Assembly: GCF_001431045.1 (NCBI RefSeq)
Contig: NZ_BCLE01000030.1
Span: 62,001 to 126,000 of the forward strand
DNA length: 64,000 bases
Source of the DNA: Streptococcus orisasini
GTDB taxonomy: Bacteria; Bacillota; Bacilli; Lactobacillales; Streptococcaceae
Direction: 5' to 3'
The position numbers and the translations under genes are program-made. How positions within the stretch are numbered: position 1 is the first letter of the stretch; each line of letters starts with the position of its first letter. The notes beneath the pieces are model-generated. The model saw only the letters and a list, made by a program, of their open reading frames with translations, was not told the DNA's origin and made no database searches. Below, in pieces: positions 46,673-55,461 of this stretch.

Positions 46673-47461
46673 ATGAGACGATTGCTAAATTTTTCTACCA
46701 TGCTTTTGCTTCTGGTGCTAGCTGCTGGTTCAAGTCTTTATGTGGCTTTTCAGTACAGTCCTATGATGGCAGGCATTTATGGTTTTCTTATATTTATAGT
46801 CTTACTGACTCCTTGGTTTTTAACCGATTTGCTGGTGACTTGGACAGAGCTTTTTTCACTCATTATCGGATCCTTTATTCTGATTGTTGGCATTTCTTAT
46901 ATTCCTTTGGAGGATCGCTTTATTCTGATTGTTGCTCTGCCGATTATTTTAATTATTGCCAATCAGCTGGAAGGCCTAATTTTAGAGAAAAAAGGTGCCA
47001 TTGCTGTTCAGACTTCCAAGGCTAAGAGCTACTATGAATATTACGCTCGCAAGGCTCAGCATTCTGATGATGTTACGATTCAGACCATGCTGGTCAGCTG
47101 GGCTCACGCGGAACAGTTTAAACAAACGCAGCCGACAGAGTACTATGCCAGTATCAAGCGGATTAATCGTGCTATTTTTAGATCAAAGCAAGACAGTGAC
47201 AGAGTATTCTATTTAAGAAACGGTTTATTTCTTATTGTTCAAACCAGCTCAGATCCTAACTGGCATTCTGAGCTTGAAGAGGAGATAGAAATCAACCTGA
47301 GTAATATACGCTTTAATCATGAGAACAGTACACATGAAATTCAATTCCAATATGGTTATCAGATGGTTGATCATGAAAATTGGGAGCGTTATGCTTATTA
47401 TGAGGACATTATCAAGAGATTGGAACGACTCTTGGAAACTCATATTATTGTAGAATATTAA
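46673..47461 (+). CDS. Membrane protein with degenerate GGDEF-like domain
   Basis: 262 residues. Residues about 5-105 hold four hydrophobic segments (STMLLLLVLAAG; GIYGFLIFIVLLTPWFL; LFSLIIGSFILIVG; FILIVALPIILIIAN). The soluble half (about 130-262) reads IKRINRAIFRSKQDSDRVFYLRNGLFLIV ... IQFQYGYQMV ... YEDIIKRLERLLE, which parallels a GGDEF domain: the 'D-x-v-F-R-x-GGDEF-x-i' strand appears as DRVFYLRNGLFLIV with the GG(D/E)EF residues lost. It cannot be a cyclase. Start ATG 46673, 13 nt after GGGAG; upstream in-frame codons lie in wecB. The domain call is by eye and needs structural comparison. Confidence 0.6.
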   Translation: MRRLLNFSTMLLLLVLAAGSSLYVAFQYSPMMAGIYGFLIFIVLLTPWFLTDLLVTWTELFSLIIGSFILIVGISYIPLEDRFILIVALPIILIIANQLEGLILEKKGAIAVQTSKAKSYYEYYARKAQHSDDVTIQTMLVSWAHAEQFKQTQPTEYYASIKRINRAIFRSKQDSDRVFYLRNGLFLIVQTSSDPNWHSELEEEIEINLSNIRFNHENSTHEIQFQYGYQMVDHENWERYAYYEDIIKRLERLLETHIIVEY

Positions 47462-47473
47462 GTGAGTGGAGAT

Positions 47474-47614
47474 ATGAATTTAACGAATATATTTTTTAAT
47501 ATTGGACTTGGCATCAGTCTCTTTTTTGCAGCCTGCTTTGTCATTTTATTCATTAGCTATTTAGTTATTCTTGAACGAGTTAATAAAAACTTTAAGGCGG
47601 TAGATGATGATTAG
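47474..47614 (+). CDS. 46-residue membrane protein of the exopolysaccharide locus
   Basis: A short frame starts at ATG 47474 after GGAG (GTGGAGAT) and ends at 47614, overlapping the glycosyltransferase start by 11 nt. The peptide MNLTNIFFNIGLGISLFF... has one long hydrophobic helix (about 6-33) and a charged end ERVNKNFKAVDDD. Position, ribosome binding site and overlap indicate a real small subunit or regulator of the synthase; the function is unknown. Confidence 0.7.
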   Translation: MNLTNIFFNIGLGISLFFAACFVILFISYLVILERVNKNFKAVDDD

Positions 47615-48917
47615 TCAGATTTTAATGATTATTAGTTTAATCTCAATTTGGTCTTCCTTGGCGATGGCCTTGATTATTCTTATGTCGGCGGTTCATTTCT
47701 GGTTTAAACACAGTGATTTTGATGTAGATATCAGTCCCTTACCTGAATATCCGATGATAACAGTAGTTGTTCCGGCCCATAATGAAGATGTGGTTATTGC
47801 CCAAACAGCAAAAGCGATTCTAGATATGAACTATCCTCATGACAGGATAGAAGTTCTACTTTTTGCTGATAACTGCGAAGACAACACTTATCAGGAAATG
47901 CAAAAGGTGAAGGCTCTACCGCAATATGCTGATCGAGATTTAACCTTGATTGACCGTACTGGTACTGGTGGAAAGGCAGGAGTGTTAAATGATGCTCTGA
48001 AAATAGCCAAGGGAGATTACATCTGTGTTTATGATGCCGATGCTATGCCAGAGAAAAATGCTCTTTATTTCCTTGTGCAAAAAGTAATGGAAGATCCTGA
48101 ACGTCATGTTGCAGCCTTTGGACGCAACAAGACACGTAATGCCAATCAAAACTTCCTGACTCGCTGTATCAATCAGGAAATCGTTGTAACGCAGCGGATC
48201 CAGCATGTTGGCATGTGGCACTTGGGTAAGATTGGCCGGATTCCCGGAACGAATTTTATCATTAATACAGAATTTGTTAAGAGCATCGGTGGCTGGCGAA
48301 ATGGTGCGCTGACAGAGGATACGGATATTTCCTTTAAAATCATGCAGAGTGGTAAATTAATTGCTTTGGCTCACAATTCAGAAGCCTTCCAGCAAGAACC
48401 TGAAACGCTGAAATCTTATTACTTGCAAAGAAAGCGTTGGGCTAAGGGAAATTATGAAGTGGTTATTGCCAATTTCAAACATCTTTTTGGCCGTGGCAAT
48501 TGGCGCGTTAAGTGGGAAGTTTTCTATTATACATGTACTTTCTTTTGGTTTAATGCAGCGATTGTTTTGTCAGATATTCTCTTCTTTTCTAATCTGATAG
48601 CCTTAATTATCGGCTTATTCAAACCAGGAGTGCAGCTTCCTTTCGCCTTTGATACCAACAATGTCTACATGGCTCAACTTTTGCTCTTTAACTGGTTCTT
48701 GATGATTTTGCTTTATCTCTTGCAGATTTCTATTTCACAAGCAACTCAGCACGGTCAGGCTACAGTTAGGCAGATTTGGATTGCGCTGTTGTCTTACTTT
48801 ACTTATACGCAGCTCTTCATTATAGTATCTATCTCATCTATTAGTTCTGTTATTATGGATAAAATCTTACGCCGTGATGGAACGAAGTGGGTTAAAACAA
48901 AACGATTTGCAGGCTAA
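47604..48917 (+). CDS. Processive family 2 glycosyltransferase (BcsA/PgaC-like)
   Basis: A 437-residue membrane synthase. TM helix at about 5-32, cytoplasmic GT-A domain with VVPAHNED, DNCEDNT, D144-A-D146 (metal-binding DxD), T237-E-D (catalytic base D239) and Q275-R-K-R-W279 (processive QxxRW), then three or more TM helices. This is the architecture of cellulose, poly-GlcNAc and hyaluronan synthases: it links one sugar repeatedly and passes the chain through the membrane. There is no PilZ domain. Which sugar is used is not shown by sequence; the wecB neighbour suggests ManNAc. Confidence 0.88.
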   Translation: MMISQILMIISLISIWSSLAMALIILMSAVHFWFKHSDFDVDISPLPEYPMITVVVPAHNEDVVIAQTAKAILDMNYPHDRIEVLLFADNCEDNTYQEMQKVKALPQYADRDLTLIDRTGTGGKAGVLNDALKIAKGDYICVYDADAMPEKNALYFLVQKVMEDPERHVAAFGRNKTRNANQNFLTRCINQEIVVTQRIQHVGMWHLGKIGRIPGTNFIINTEFVKSIGGWRNGALTEDTDISFKIMQSGKLIALAHNSEAFQQEPETLKSYYLQRKRWAKGNYEVVIANFKHLFGRGNWRVKWEVFYYTCTFFWFNAAIVLSDILFFSNLIALIIGLFKPGVQLPFAFDTNNVYMAQLLLFNWFLMILLYLLQISISQATQHGQATVRQIWIALLSYFTYTQLFIIVSISSISSVIMDKILRRDGTKWVKTKRFAG

Positions 48918-48928
48918 AGGAGAAAGAC

Positions 48929-50044
48929 GTGAAGAAAAAGACATTAAAATATATTTGGTTTGTGCTCTTTCTTGTATTACTGACCGCAGGATTTTACATC
49001 ATTCGTATTAAAAGTACAGATGATATGCGGCAAAATATCTACAAGCAATGGTCTAAATACTATGTTGTAACTCATGGTAAGAGTGCCTATGTCAAGACGG
49101 CGGCAAGTAAAAAAGGAACCACAGCTCTTTCTGAAGGACAAGGTTACGGATTGTACATTGCTATTGAGGCGGCTAAAAGGGGTGCTGACAGCAAGTCAGA
49201 ATTCAACAAACTCTATCAATATTATCTAGATCACCGTACTGCGGGTACTCAGCTGATGTCTTGGAAACAAATTATTAAGGCAGATGGTTCTATTGAAGAC
49301 ATGCCTAACAGTGCTACTGACGGGGATCTCTATATTGCTTATGCTTTAATTAAAGCAGCAGAGCTCTGGCCTGACAAGGCTGAGGCTTACAAAAAACAGG
49401 CTAGACTTCTGCTAAACGATATTTTGGCTTATAATTATAATTCAGAAACCAAGTCCTTAACCGTTGGAAACTGGGCTACTGAAGGAACTGATTATTATGA
49501 TCTGGTTAGAACGTCAGATGTTCTGCCAGAACAGTTTGATGTTTTCTATAATTTTAGTAAAAACAATACTTGGAAAGTTATCAAGTCTTCAATGTTGGAT
49601 AGCTTAGAAAAAATGAGCAGACAGCATAAGGCTGGTCTTTTTCCAGACTTTATGTGGGTTCGTAAGTCTGGTCAGGTTAAGGCAATCAAGGCGAATTTAA
49701 TTGCCAGCAAGTATGATGGTGATTACTATTACAATGCCTGTCGCATGCCTTATAACTTAGCCAGAAGTAAGGATAAGCAAAGTCAGAAGATGCTCAGAAA
49801 GATGATGAATTTCTTTATGAAGCAAAAAACTATTTATGCAGGCTATAAGCTAAACGGTAAGCATTTGGATGCTCATCAGTCTGCCAGCTTTGAGGCACCT
49901 ATTTTTTATGCGGCTAAAAAGATAGACCATAATCATAAATATGAGCGCCTGCATCAGCAGGAAAAGAAAGTTTTTGTTAATGGTCTGTCCTCAACCAATT
50001 ACTATGACTCTGCTTTGACAACTATGGCTGCTTTAGGAGACTGA
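48929..50044 (+). CDS. Family 8 glycoside hydrolase, membrane-anchored (BcsZ/PssZ-like)
   Basis: A 371-residue protein with an N-terminal anchor (KYIWFVLFLVLLTAGFYII) and an extracellular GH8 domain: SEGQGYG with general acid E69, ATDGDLYIAYAL (129-140; the family signature, D131 and D133). It starts at GTG 48929, 6 nt after AAAGGAG. GH8 enzymes (BcsZ, Listeria PssZ) trim the polymer made by the neighbouring synthase and affect biofilm. Last gene of the locus, before a terminator. Confidence 0.85.
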   Translation: MKKKTLKYIWFVLFLVLLTAGFYIIRIKSTDDMRQNIYKQWSKYYVVTHGKSAYVKTAASKKGTTALSEGQGYGLYIAIEAAKRGADSKSEFNKLYQYYLDHRTAGTQLMSWKQIIKADGSIEDMPNSATDGDLYIAYALIKAAELWPDKAEAYKKQARLLLNDILAYNYNSETKSLTVGNWATEGTDYYDLVRTSDVLPEQFDVFYNFSKNNTWKVIKSSMLDSLEKMSRQHKAGLFPDFMWVRKSGQVKAIKANLIASKYDGDYYYNACRMPYNLARSKDKQSQKMLRKMMNFFMKQKTIYAGYKLNGKHLDAHQSASFEAPIFYAAKKIDHNHKYERLHQQEKKVFVNGLSSTNYYDSALTTMAALGD

Positions 50045-50133
50045 TAAACTTCTTTGCTAGGGGGGCTCCAAGAGTCTGTATTAGCCTTTACAGGCTTAAA
50101 AGAGCACTATTTAGAGTAATAAAAGAATAATAA

Positions 50134-50194
50134 AAAAGAGCGGTTTTGCTTGAACTCTAGCAGTTATGCTGGGTGCTTGGACCGTTCTTTTTTT
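50134..50194 (+). terminator. Terminator after the exopolysaccharide locus
   Basis: AAGAGCGGT (about 50136-50144) pairs with ACCGTTCTT (50181-50189, one G-T), followed by T; a small inner hairpin fills the long loop. Confidence 0.7.
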
Positions 50195-50240
50195 CATATT
50201 TCGGCTAGCCTAGCTGAGGGAGATTTGATAGAATAGACAT

Positions 50241-52154
50241 ATGATTATTTTACAAGGAAACAAAATTGAGCGCTCTTTTGCTGGTGAAGTGCTCTTTGAT
50301 AATATTACTATTCAGGTGGATGAGCGTGACCGCATTGCCCTTGTCGGCCGTAACGGTGCAGGAAAATCAACTCTTTTAAAAATACTGGTGGGAGAAGAAA
50401 GCGCCAGCTCAGGAAGCATTGACAAAAAACGCGACCTGTCCCTGTCTTATTTGGCGCAAGACAGTCGTTTTGAGTCTGACAACACTGTTTTTGAAGAAAT
50501 GCTCCATGTTTTTGATGATCTGCGTCAAGACGAAGAACGCCTGCGTCAGCTGGAAATGAAAATGGGCGAGCTGACAGGTTCTGAATTGGATGATCTCATG
50601 CAGACTTATGATAAGCTGTCTGAAGATTTTAGAATAAGAGGCGGTTTTACTTATGAGAGTGATATCCGTGCGATTTTAAATGGTTTTCAATTTGATGAGT
50701 CTATGTGGCAAATGAAAATATCAGACTTGTCTGGCGGACAGAATACGCGTTTAGCCTTGGCCAAGATGCTTTTAGAGAAACCTGAACTCTTGGTGCTTGA
50801 TGAGCCGACCAACCATTTGGATATTGAAACCATTGCCTGGCTGGAAAACTATCTGACGCATTATCAAGGAGCTTTGATTATTGTTAGTCACGACCGTTAT
50901 TTTCTGGATAAGGTTGCAACTGTAACTCTTGATTTGACTAAGCATTCATTGGATCGGTATGTTGGCAATTATTCTAGTTTTGTCGAGCAAAAGGCTCAAA
51001 AACTCCTAGCTGAGGAAAAACTATTTGAGAAGCAGCAAAAGGAGATTGCTAAACTAGAAGATTTTGTTCAGCGCAATATTGTTCGCGCATCAACGACCAA
51101 ACGTGCGCAGTCGCGGCGTAAGCAGCTGGAAAAAATGGAACGCTTGGAAAAACCCGATAACAATGCTAAAAAGGCTCAGATGACCTTTAAATCAAGCAAA
51201 CCTTCCGGCAGAGAAGTCCTAAAAGTTACCGATGCAGCAATTGGTTACGATGGCGATATTTTGTCTAGTCCGATTAATATGGAGGTTAATAAGTATGACG
51301 CCATAGCCATTGTCGGTCCTAATGGAATTGGAAAGACAACCTTAATAAAATCCATTATTGGACTTATTCCCTTTATTAAAGGCGAACTCAAATACGGTGC
51401 CAATGTGGAAATGGGCTACTATGATCAGACTCAGTCCGATTTGACAGCCCGCAATACTGTTTTAGAAGAACTGTGGTCAGCTTTTTCGACTAGACCAGAA
51501 GTGGAAATTAGGAATCGTTTGGGTGCCTTTCTTTTTTCTGGTGATGATGTACAAAAAACAGTTGCCATGCTGTCAGGCGGAGAGAAGGCTCGTTTGCTGC
51601 TAGCAAAGCTGTCCATGGAGAATAATAACTTTTTAGTACTGGATGAACCGACCAACCATCTGGACATTGACAGCAAGGAAGTTCTTGAAAATGCCCTGAT
51701 TGATTTTGACGGAACTTTGATTTTTGTCAGTCATGACCGCTATTTTATCAACCGTGTAGCAACAAAAGTCTTGGAGATTTCAGAGAAAGGCTCTAAACTG
51801 TATTTGGGTGATTATGATTATTATCTTGAGAAAAGGGCAGAACAAGAAGGGCTTAAAAGCAAGTCTGCTGTATTGGTGCCTGCTGATGTTTTAGCAAATG
51901 CAGCTCAGGATTATCACAGTCAAAAGGCCAGCCAAAAAGAATTGAGAAAACTGAACCGCCGGCTTGAAGAAGTTGAAGGAACTTTAGAGCAGCTTGAGCA
52001 GCAGCAAAATACGATAACAAAGCAAATGGCTGCAACCAACGATGCCAGTCAGCTTATGGATCTGCAAAAAGAAGTTGATCATTTGAGTGCTCAGCAGGAA
52101 GAACTTTTAGAAGAATGGACCCTTTTATCTGAGAAGGCAGAAGCTTATCAATAA
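50241..52154 (+). CDS. ABC-F family translation ATPase (YdiF-like)
   Basis: 637 residues with two ABC domains and no membrane segment. Walker A: VGRNGAGKST (about 36-45) and VGPNGIGKTT; signatures DLSGGQNTR and MLSGGEKAR; both Walker B sites read DEPTNHLD. The inter-domain linker is charged and the C-terminus (about 560-637) is a coiled coil (RRLEEVEGTLEQLEQQQ). ABC-F proteins act on ribosomes; the pattern matches the Bacillus YdiF/Uup-like housekeeping group rather than an antibiotic-resistance one. Confidence 0.88.
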   Translation: MIILQGNKIERSFAGEVLFDNITIQVDERDRIALVGRNGAGKSTLLKILVGEESASSGSIDKKRDLSLSYLAQDSRFESDNTVFEEMLHVFDDLRQDEERLRQLEMKMGELTGSELDDLMQTYDKLSEDFRIRGGFTYESDIRAILNGFQFDESMWQMKISDLSGGQNTRLALAKMLLEKPELLVLDEPTNHLDIETIAWLENYLTHYQGALIIVSHDRYFLDKVATVTLDLTKHSLDRYVGNYSSFVEQKAQKLLAEEKLFEKQQKEIAKLEDFVQRNIVRASTTKRAQSRRKQLEKMERLEKPDNNAKKAQMTFKSSKPSGREVLKVTDAAIGYDGDILSSPINMEVNKYDAIAIVGPNGIGKTTLIKSIIGLIPFIKGELKYGANVEMGYYDQTQSDLTARNTVLEELWSAFSTRPEVEIRNRLGAFLFSGDDVQKTVAMLSGGEKARLLLAKLSMENNNFLVLDEPTNHLDIDSKEVLENALIDFDGTLIFVSHDRYFINRVATKVLEISEKGSKLYLGDYDYYLEKRAEQEGLKSKSAVLVPADVLANAAQDYHSQKASQKELRKLNRRLEEVEGTLEQLEQQQNTITKQMAATNDASQLMDLQKEVDHLSAQQEELLEEWTLLSEKAEAYQ

Positions 52155-52278
52155 ATCTTTGCTTGTCTAACAGTGACTAAACAAAGATACTGTTTACAGA
52201 ATTAAGCTATGGGCCTGTTAGTTTATCCCATTTAAAGCCTGACTGTACCTTGATTTAGCTGATAATAAAACAATTAAA

Positions 52279-52370
52279 GAGGGCAACAACTGAACTGACT
52301 CCCACAAAGTTAGACGAAACATCTAACGATTGGGGTACAGATCAGCTGTTGACCTCTGTTTTTTTATTTT
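52279..52370. terminator. Terminator hairpin built from two IS3-like inverted ends
   Basis: Arms GAGG-CAACA (52279-52287) and TGTTG-CCTC (to 52356) close a larger hairpin. Its inside is two facing copies of a sequence resembling IS3-family ends: 52291-52315 starts TGAACTGACTCCC, and the complement of 52322-52344 starts TGATCTGTACCCC. GTTAGA/TCTAAC form the tip. T runs on both sides (52359-52365 on plus) let it serve the convergent ABC-F and gatD genes. No transposase is present. Confidence 0.6.
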
Positions 52371-53152
52371 TCAAATTCTGCCTTACTTTTGATGTCGCCG
52401 TATTCTTCAGCAACTTCAAGGCTGAGAATATCTTGGTAACTTGGCAGGCTAATATCTTGGCCATACTTATTTTTTAGAGCAGTAGTGACTAAGCGATAGG
52501 CAAGATTGGCATTGCGCGAAAGAATTGGACCGTGGAAATAAGAACCAAAAATGTTCTTATAATGGACTCCTTCGGTAGCATCTTCCTTATTATTGCCATT
52601 ACCGTAAATGACGGTTCCTAAGGGCTTTTCATCTTCGGCTAAAAAGGTACGCCCTTGATGATTTTCAAAGCCATAGTATGTTTCATTGAATTCATCATTA
52701 TGGATTTTAATATCGCCAATATAGCGATTATTGTTCTGATTGAGGGTGTAATGTCCCATCACGCCGATACCGTCAATCTTTTTTCCATCAGCCTGAATAT
52801 AGTACTGTCCTAAAAGCTGAAAGCCGCCACAAATGGCCAGACCAACACCTCCTGACTCAATAAATCGGGCAATGCTGGCTTTTTTACCGGGCAGATCCTT
52901 AGCAACAATAGACTGTTCATAGTCCTGACCGCCGCCAAAAAACATTATATCATAAGCTTTTTCATCAAAAGCATCTCCCATAGATACAATATCAATGGTC
53001 ATGTGGGCAGCCAATTTTTCGCCGACATATTTGAGCATCAAAATATTGCCATTGTCGCCGTAGGTGTTGAGCAGATTGCCATAGAGATGAGCAACTCTGA
53101 GCTGATATTGATAATCCGGTCTGTCAGGGGACTGCAAAGATGTATAAACCAC
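52364..53152 (-). CDS. gatD: Lipid II isoglutaminyl synthase, glutaminase subunit GatD
   Basis: A 262-residue CobB/CobQ-like glutamine amidotransferase. Nucleophile C108 in [12 protein letters not shown]; a conserved His lies in GSYFHGPIL. With MurT it amidates the alpha-carboxyl of D-Glu in lipid II, which streptococci need for efficient cross-linking. It starts at the last base of murT, so the subunits are translationally coupled. Confidence 0.93.
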   Translation of the reverse strand: MVYTSLQSPDRPDYQYQLRVAHLYGNLLNTYGDNGNILMLKYVGEKLAAHMTIDIVSMGDAFDEKAYDIMFFGGGQDYEQSIVAKDLPGKKASIARFIESGGVGLAICGGFQLLGQYYIQADGKKIDGIGVMGHYTLNQNNNRYIGDIKIHNDEFNETYYGFENHQGRTFLAEDEKPLGTVIYGNGNNKEDATEGVHYKNIFGSYFHGPILSRNANLAYRLVTTALKNKYGQDISLPSYQDILSLEVAEEYGDIKSKAEFEK

Positions 53153-54495
53153 TAGTTCATCTCCTTTCCGACAGCATGTCTGCTTGCTAACAGACTGCGA
53201 AATTCAAGCATAGCCGTATAGGTGGCTAGAATATAGGCGTGTTCTGTTTCTTGATTTTCGATCATGGTCAGAATATCTTCTAATTTTTCAGCCTGGTGAA
53301 TTCTTTTTTCATCGTATCCTGTGACTCGCAGCCGTCTGGCAATTTCTGAATGGCGGATACCACCTGTGAAAATTTCAGGAATATCCATGTCCAAGATACT
53401 TTCAAAATTCGCATCCCAAATCCAACTGGTATCAATACCGTCAGCATAATTGGCATTGAGCAGCACAGACAAGGTGAAGGGATAAGGAGCCAATTTAATC
53501 ATATCAAGTGCCTGACTGGCTCCGACAGGGTTTTTAATAAGAACCAAGGTACAGGATTTATTGCCGATTTTAAAGGTTTCCTGACGGCCAAAAACTGCCC
53601 GGCTTTTATCAAAGCCAGCCTTGATTTTTTCAGGTTCAACACCAAAAAATTCAGCAGTAGCAACGGCAGCCAGGGCATTGTAAATGTTATACAATCCGCC
53701 AACATTAATCTTGTAACTGTGGTTGTCAATGATAAATTCAGAAGCTGTATTGGTGATTTTGGTCAAATCAGTCAGTTTATAGTCTAGCTTAGGACGGCAA
53801 AAACCGCAATTTTCACAAATATAATCACCGAGGTTGGCATAGGTGTTGAGCTTGTATTTAAGAATATTTTGGCAATTGGGGCAGAGAATACCTTCAGTAT
53901 TGTAGTGCGCAAGCTTAGCATCATGCCTTTCAGTATCAAAGCCGTAATAACGCATAGGATTGACTGTTTTGACAGAGTGAAAGAGCGGGCTGTCGCCATT
54001 AGCCAAAATAGTTGCCTGTGGAGCCTTGGCTGCGCCATCTAAAATCATTTGATAAGTTGTGTAGATTTCGCCGTAGCGGTCCATTTGGTCACGAAAGATA
54101 TTAGTGAAAACAAAAAGACTAGGCTTTAGGTATTCTGTGATTCTAGGAAGGCTGGCTTCGTCAATTTCTAAAACAGCTATCTTTTTACCATTCTTGTTTT
54201 TCTTAGCAGTTAAAAAGGCAGCTGTAATCCCTGTGATCATATTTGCACCGCTGGGATTGGTCAGCACTTGTCCGAATGCTTCTTTCAAAATACCGACTGT
54301 CAAAGCAGTTGTCAGAGTTTTTCCATTAGTACCTGTGACAACGACGATTTCGTAATCTTTAGCCAGTGTATTTAAAATGTCTTTATCGCATTTAAGAGCA
54401 ATTTTCCCGGGAAGAGTTGACCCGCGACCCAATTTGCTAAGAGCAAAATGGGCTGTCTTACCGGCTATAATGCTTAATTGTGTTTTAAGAGTCAT
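53152..54495 (-). CDS. murT: Lipid II isoglutaminyl synthase, Mur-ligase subunit MurT
   Basis: A 447-residue Mur-ligase-like protein: ATP loop [10 protein letters not shown] (about 55-64), [10 protein letters not shown], and an inserted zinc ribbon CPNCQN...CENCGFC that marks MurT. The C-terminal DUF1727 domain has [12 protein letters not shown]. It uses ammonia from GatD to amidate lipid II. Divergent from cdaA; the short gap at 54496-54606 carries the promoters. Confidence 0.93.
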   Translation of the reverse strand: MTLKTQLSIIAGKTAHFALSKLGRGSTLPGKIALKCDKDILNTLAKDYEIVVVTGTNGKTLTTALTVGILKEAFGQVLTNPSGANMITGITAAFLTAKKNKNGKKIAVLEIDEASLPRITEYLKPSLFVFTNIFRDQMDRYGEIYTTYQMILDGAAKAPQATILANGDSPLFHSVKTVNPMRYYGFDTERHDAKLAHYNTEGILCPNCQNILKYKLNTYANLGDYICENCGFCRPKLDYKLTDLTKITNTASEFIIDNHSYKINVGGLYNIYNALAAVATAEFFGVEPEKIKAGFDKSRAVFGRQETFKIGNKSCTLVLIKNPVGASQALDMIKLAPYPFTLSVLLNANYADGIDTSWIWDANFESILDMDIPEIFTGGIRHSEIARRLRVTGYDEKRIHQAEKLEDILTMIENQETEHAYILATYTAMLEFRSLLASRHAVGKEMN

Positions 54496-54551
54496 AAGAC
54501 CATTTTATCATAAAAAAAGCGTTTGAGATACAAGAAAAATCATCTGAAAAG

Positions 54552-54560
54552 TGATATAAT
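54552..54560 (+). promoter_or_regulatory. Extended -10 promoter for cdaA
   Basis: TGA followed by TATAAT (54555-54560), 47 nt before the cdaA start. Confidence 0.5.
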
Positions 54561-54606
54561 GATAAAGCATGTATTTAGCCAGTTTTTACTAAAAAGAGAG
54601 AATTGT

Positions 54607-55461
54607 ATGAGTAGTATATTTGAAGTTAATGCTAATTTTTGGGTTAGTCTGTTTGATAGCCCGCTGAAAATTTTGATTCATACTCTTGATATTGCCATTG
54701 TATCTTGGTTGATTTATAAATTTATCAAGGCTCTGGCTGGTACTAAGGTCATGGCCTTGGTTCAAGGGGTCGTTTTGTTTGTCCTTTTTAAGTTTGTGGC
54801 AGAATTTCTAGGATTTACCACGATTGCTTTCTTGATGAATCAGGTGATTACTTACGGGGTTATCGCGGGTGTTGTTATCTTTGCTCCTGAAATTCGTTCG
54901 GGTTTGGAGCGTTTCGGACGGACGCCCCAGTCTCTCATTCAAAGACAGCAGCTCAGCAACGAGGAAATGCTGGTCAATGCTTTTGTGAAAGCAGTAGCTT
55001 ATATGAGTCCGCGTAAGATAGGAGCCTTGATAGCTGTTGAAGAGACACAGACCCTGCAGGAATATATCGCTACCGGGATTCCCTTGGATGCAGATATTTC
55101 TGGGGAGCTGCTGATTAATATCTTTATTCCCAATACACCTTTGCATGATGGAGCTGTTATTATTGAGGGCAATAAGATTGCAGCTTCCTGTGCTTACCTG
55201 CCTCTTTCAGAATCTAGTCACATTTCCAAAGAATTTGGTACGCGGCACCGGGCAGCTATTGGACTTTCTGAAAATTCGGATGCCTTTACCATTGTTGTTT
55301 CTGAGGAGACAGGAGCCATCTCCATTGCTTATAAGGGAGACTTTGTTCACGACTTATCTATGGAGGGCTTTGAGGTGCTTTTGAGGGATCACTTTATCAA
55401 AGAAGAACCCAAGAAAAAGAATTGGCTGAAACAATTCTTTGGAGGTCACCATCATGTTTAA
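54607..55461 (+). CDS. cdaA: Diadenylate cyclase CdaA
   Basis: Makes c-di-AMP from two ATP at the membrane. 284 residues: three TM helices within about 20-95, then the DAC domain with D181-G-A (LHDGAVII) and R213-H-R (GTRHRAAIG), the two catalytic motifs. ATG 54607 (MSSIFEVN) is chosen; an in-frame start at 54523 would lie upstream of the -10. cdaR overlaps its end by 8 nt. c-di-AMP controls potassium and osmolyte uptake. Confidence 0.95.
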   Translation: MSSIFEVNANFWVSLFDSPLKILIHTLDIAIVSWLIYKFIKALAGTKVMALVQGVVLFVLFKFVAEFLGFTTIAFLMNQVITYGVIAGVVIFAPEIRSGLERFGRTPQSLIQRQQLSNEEMLVNAFVKAVAYMSPRKIGALIAVEETQTLQEYIATGIPLDADISGELLINIFIPNTPLHDGAVIIEGNKIAASCAYLPLSESSHISKEFGTRHRAAIGLSENSDAFTIVVSEETGAISIAYKGDFVHDLSMEGFEVLLRDHFIKEEPKKKNWLKQFFGGHHHV

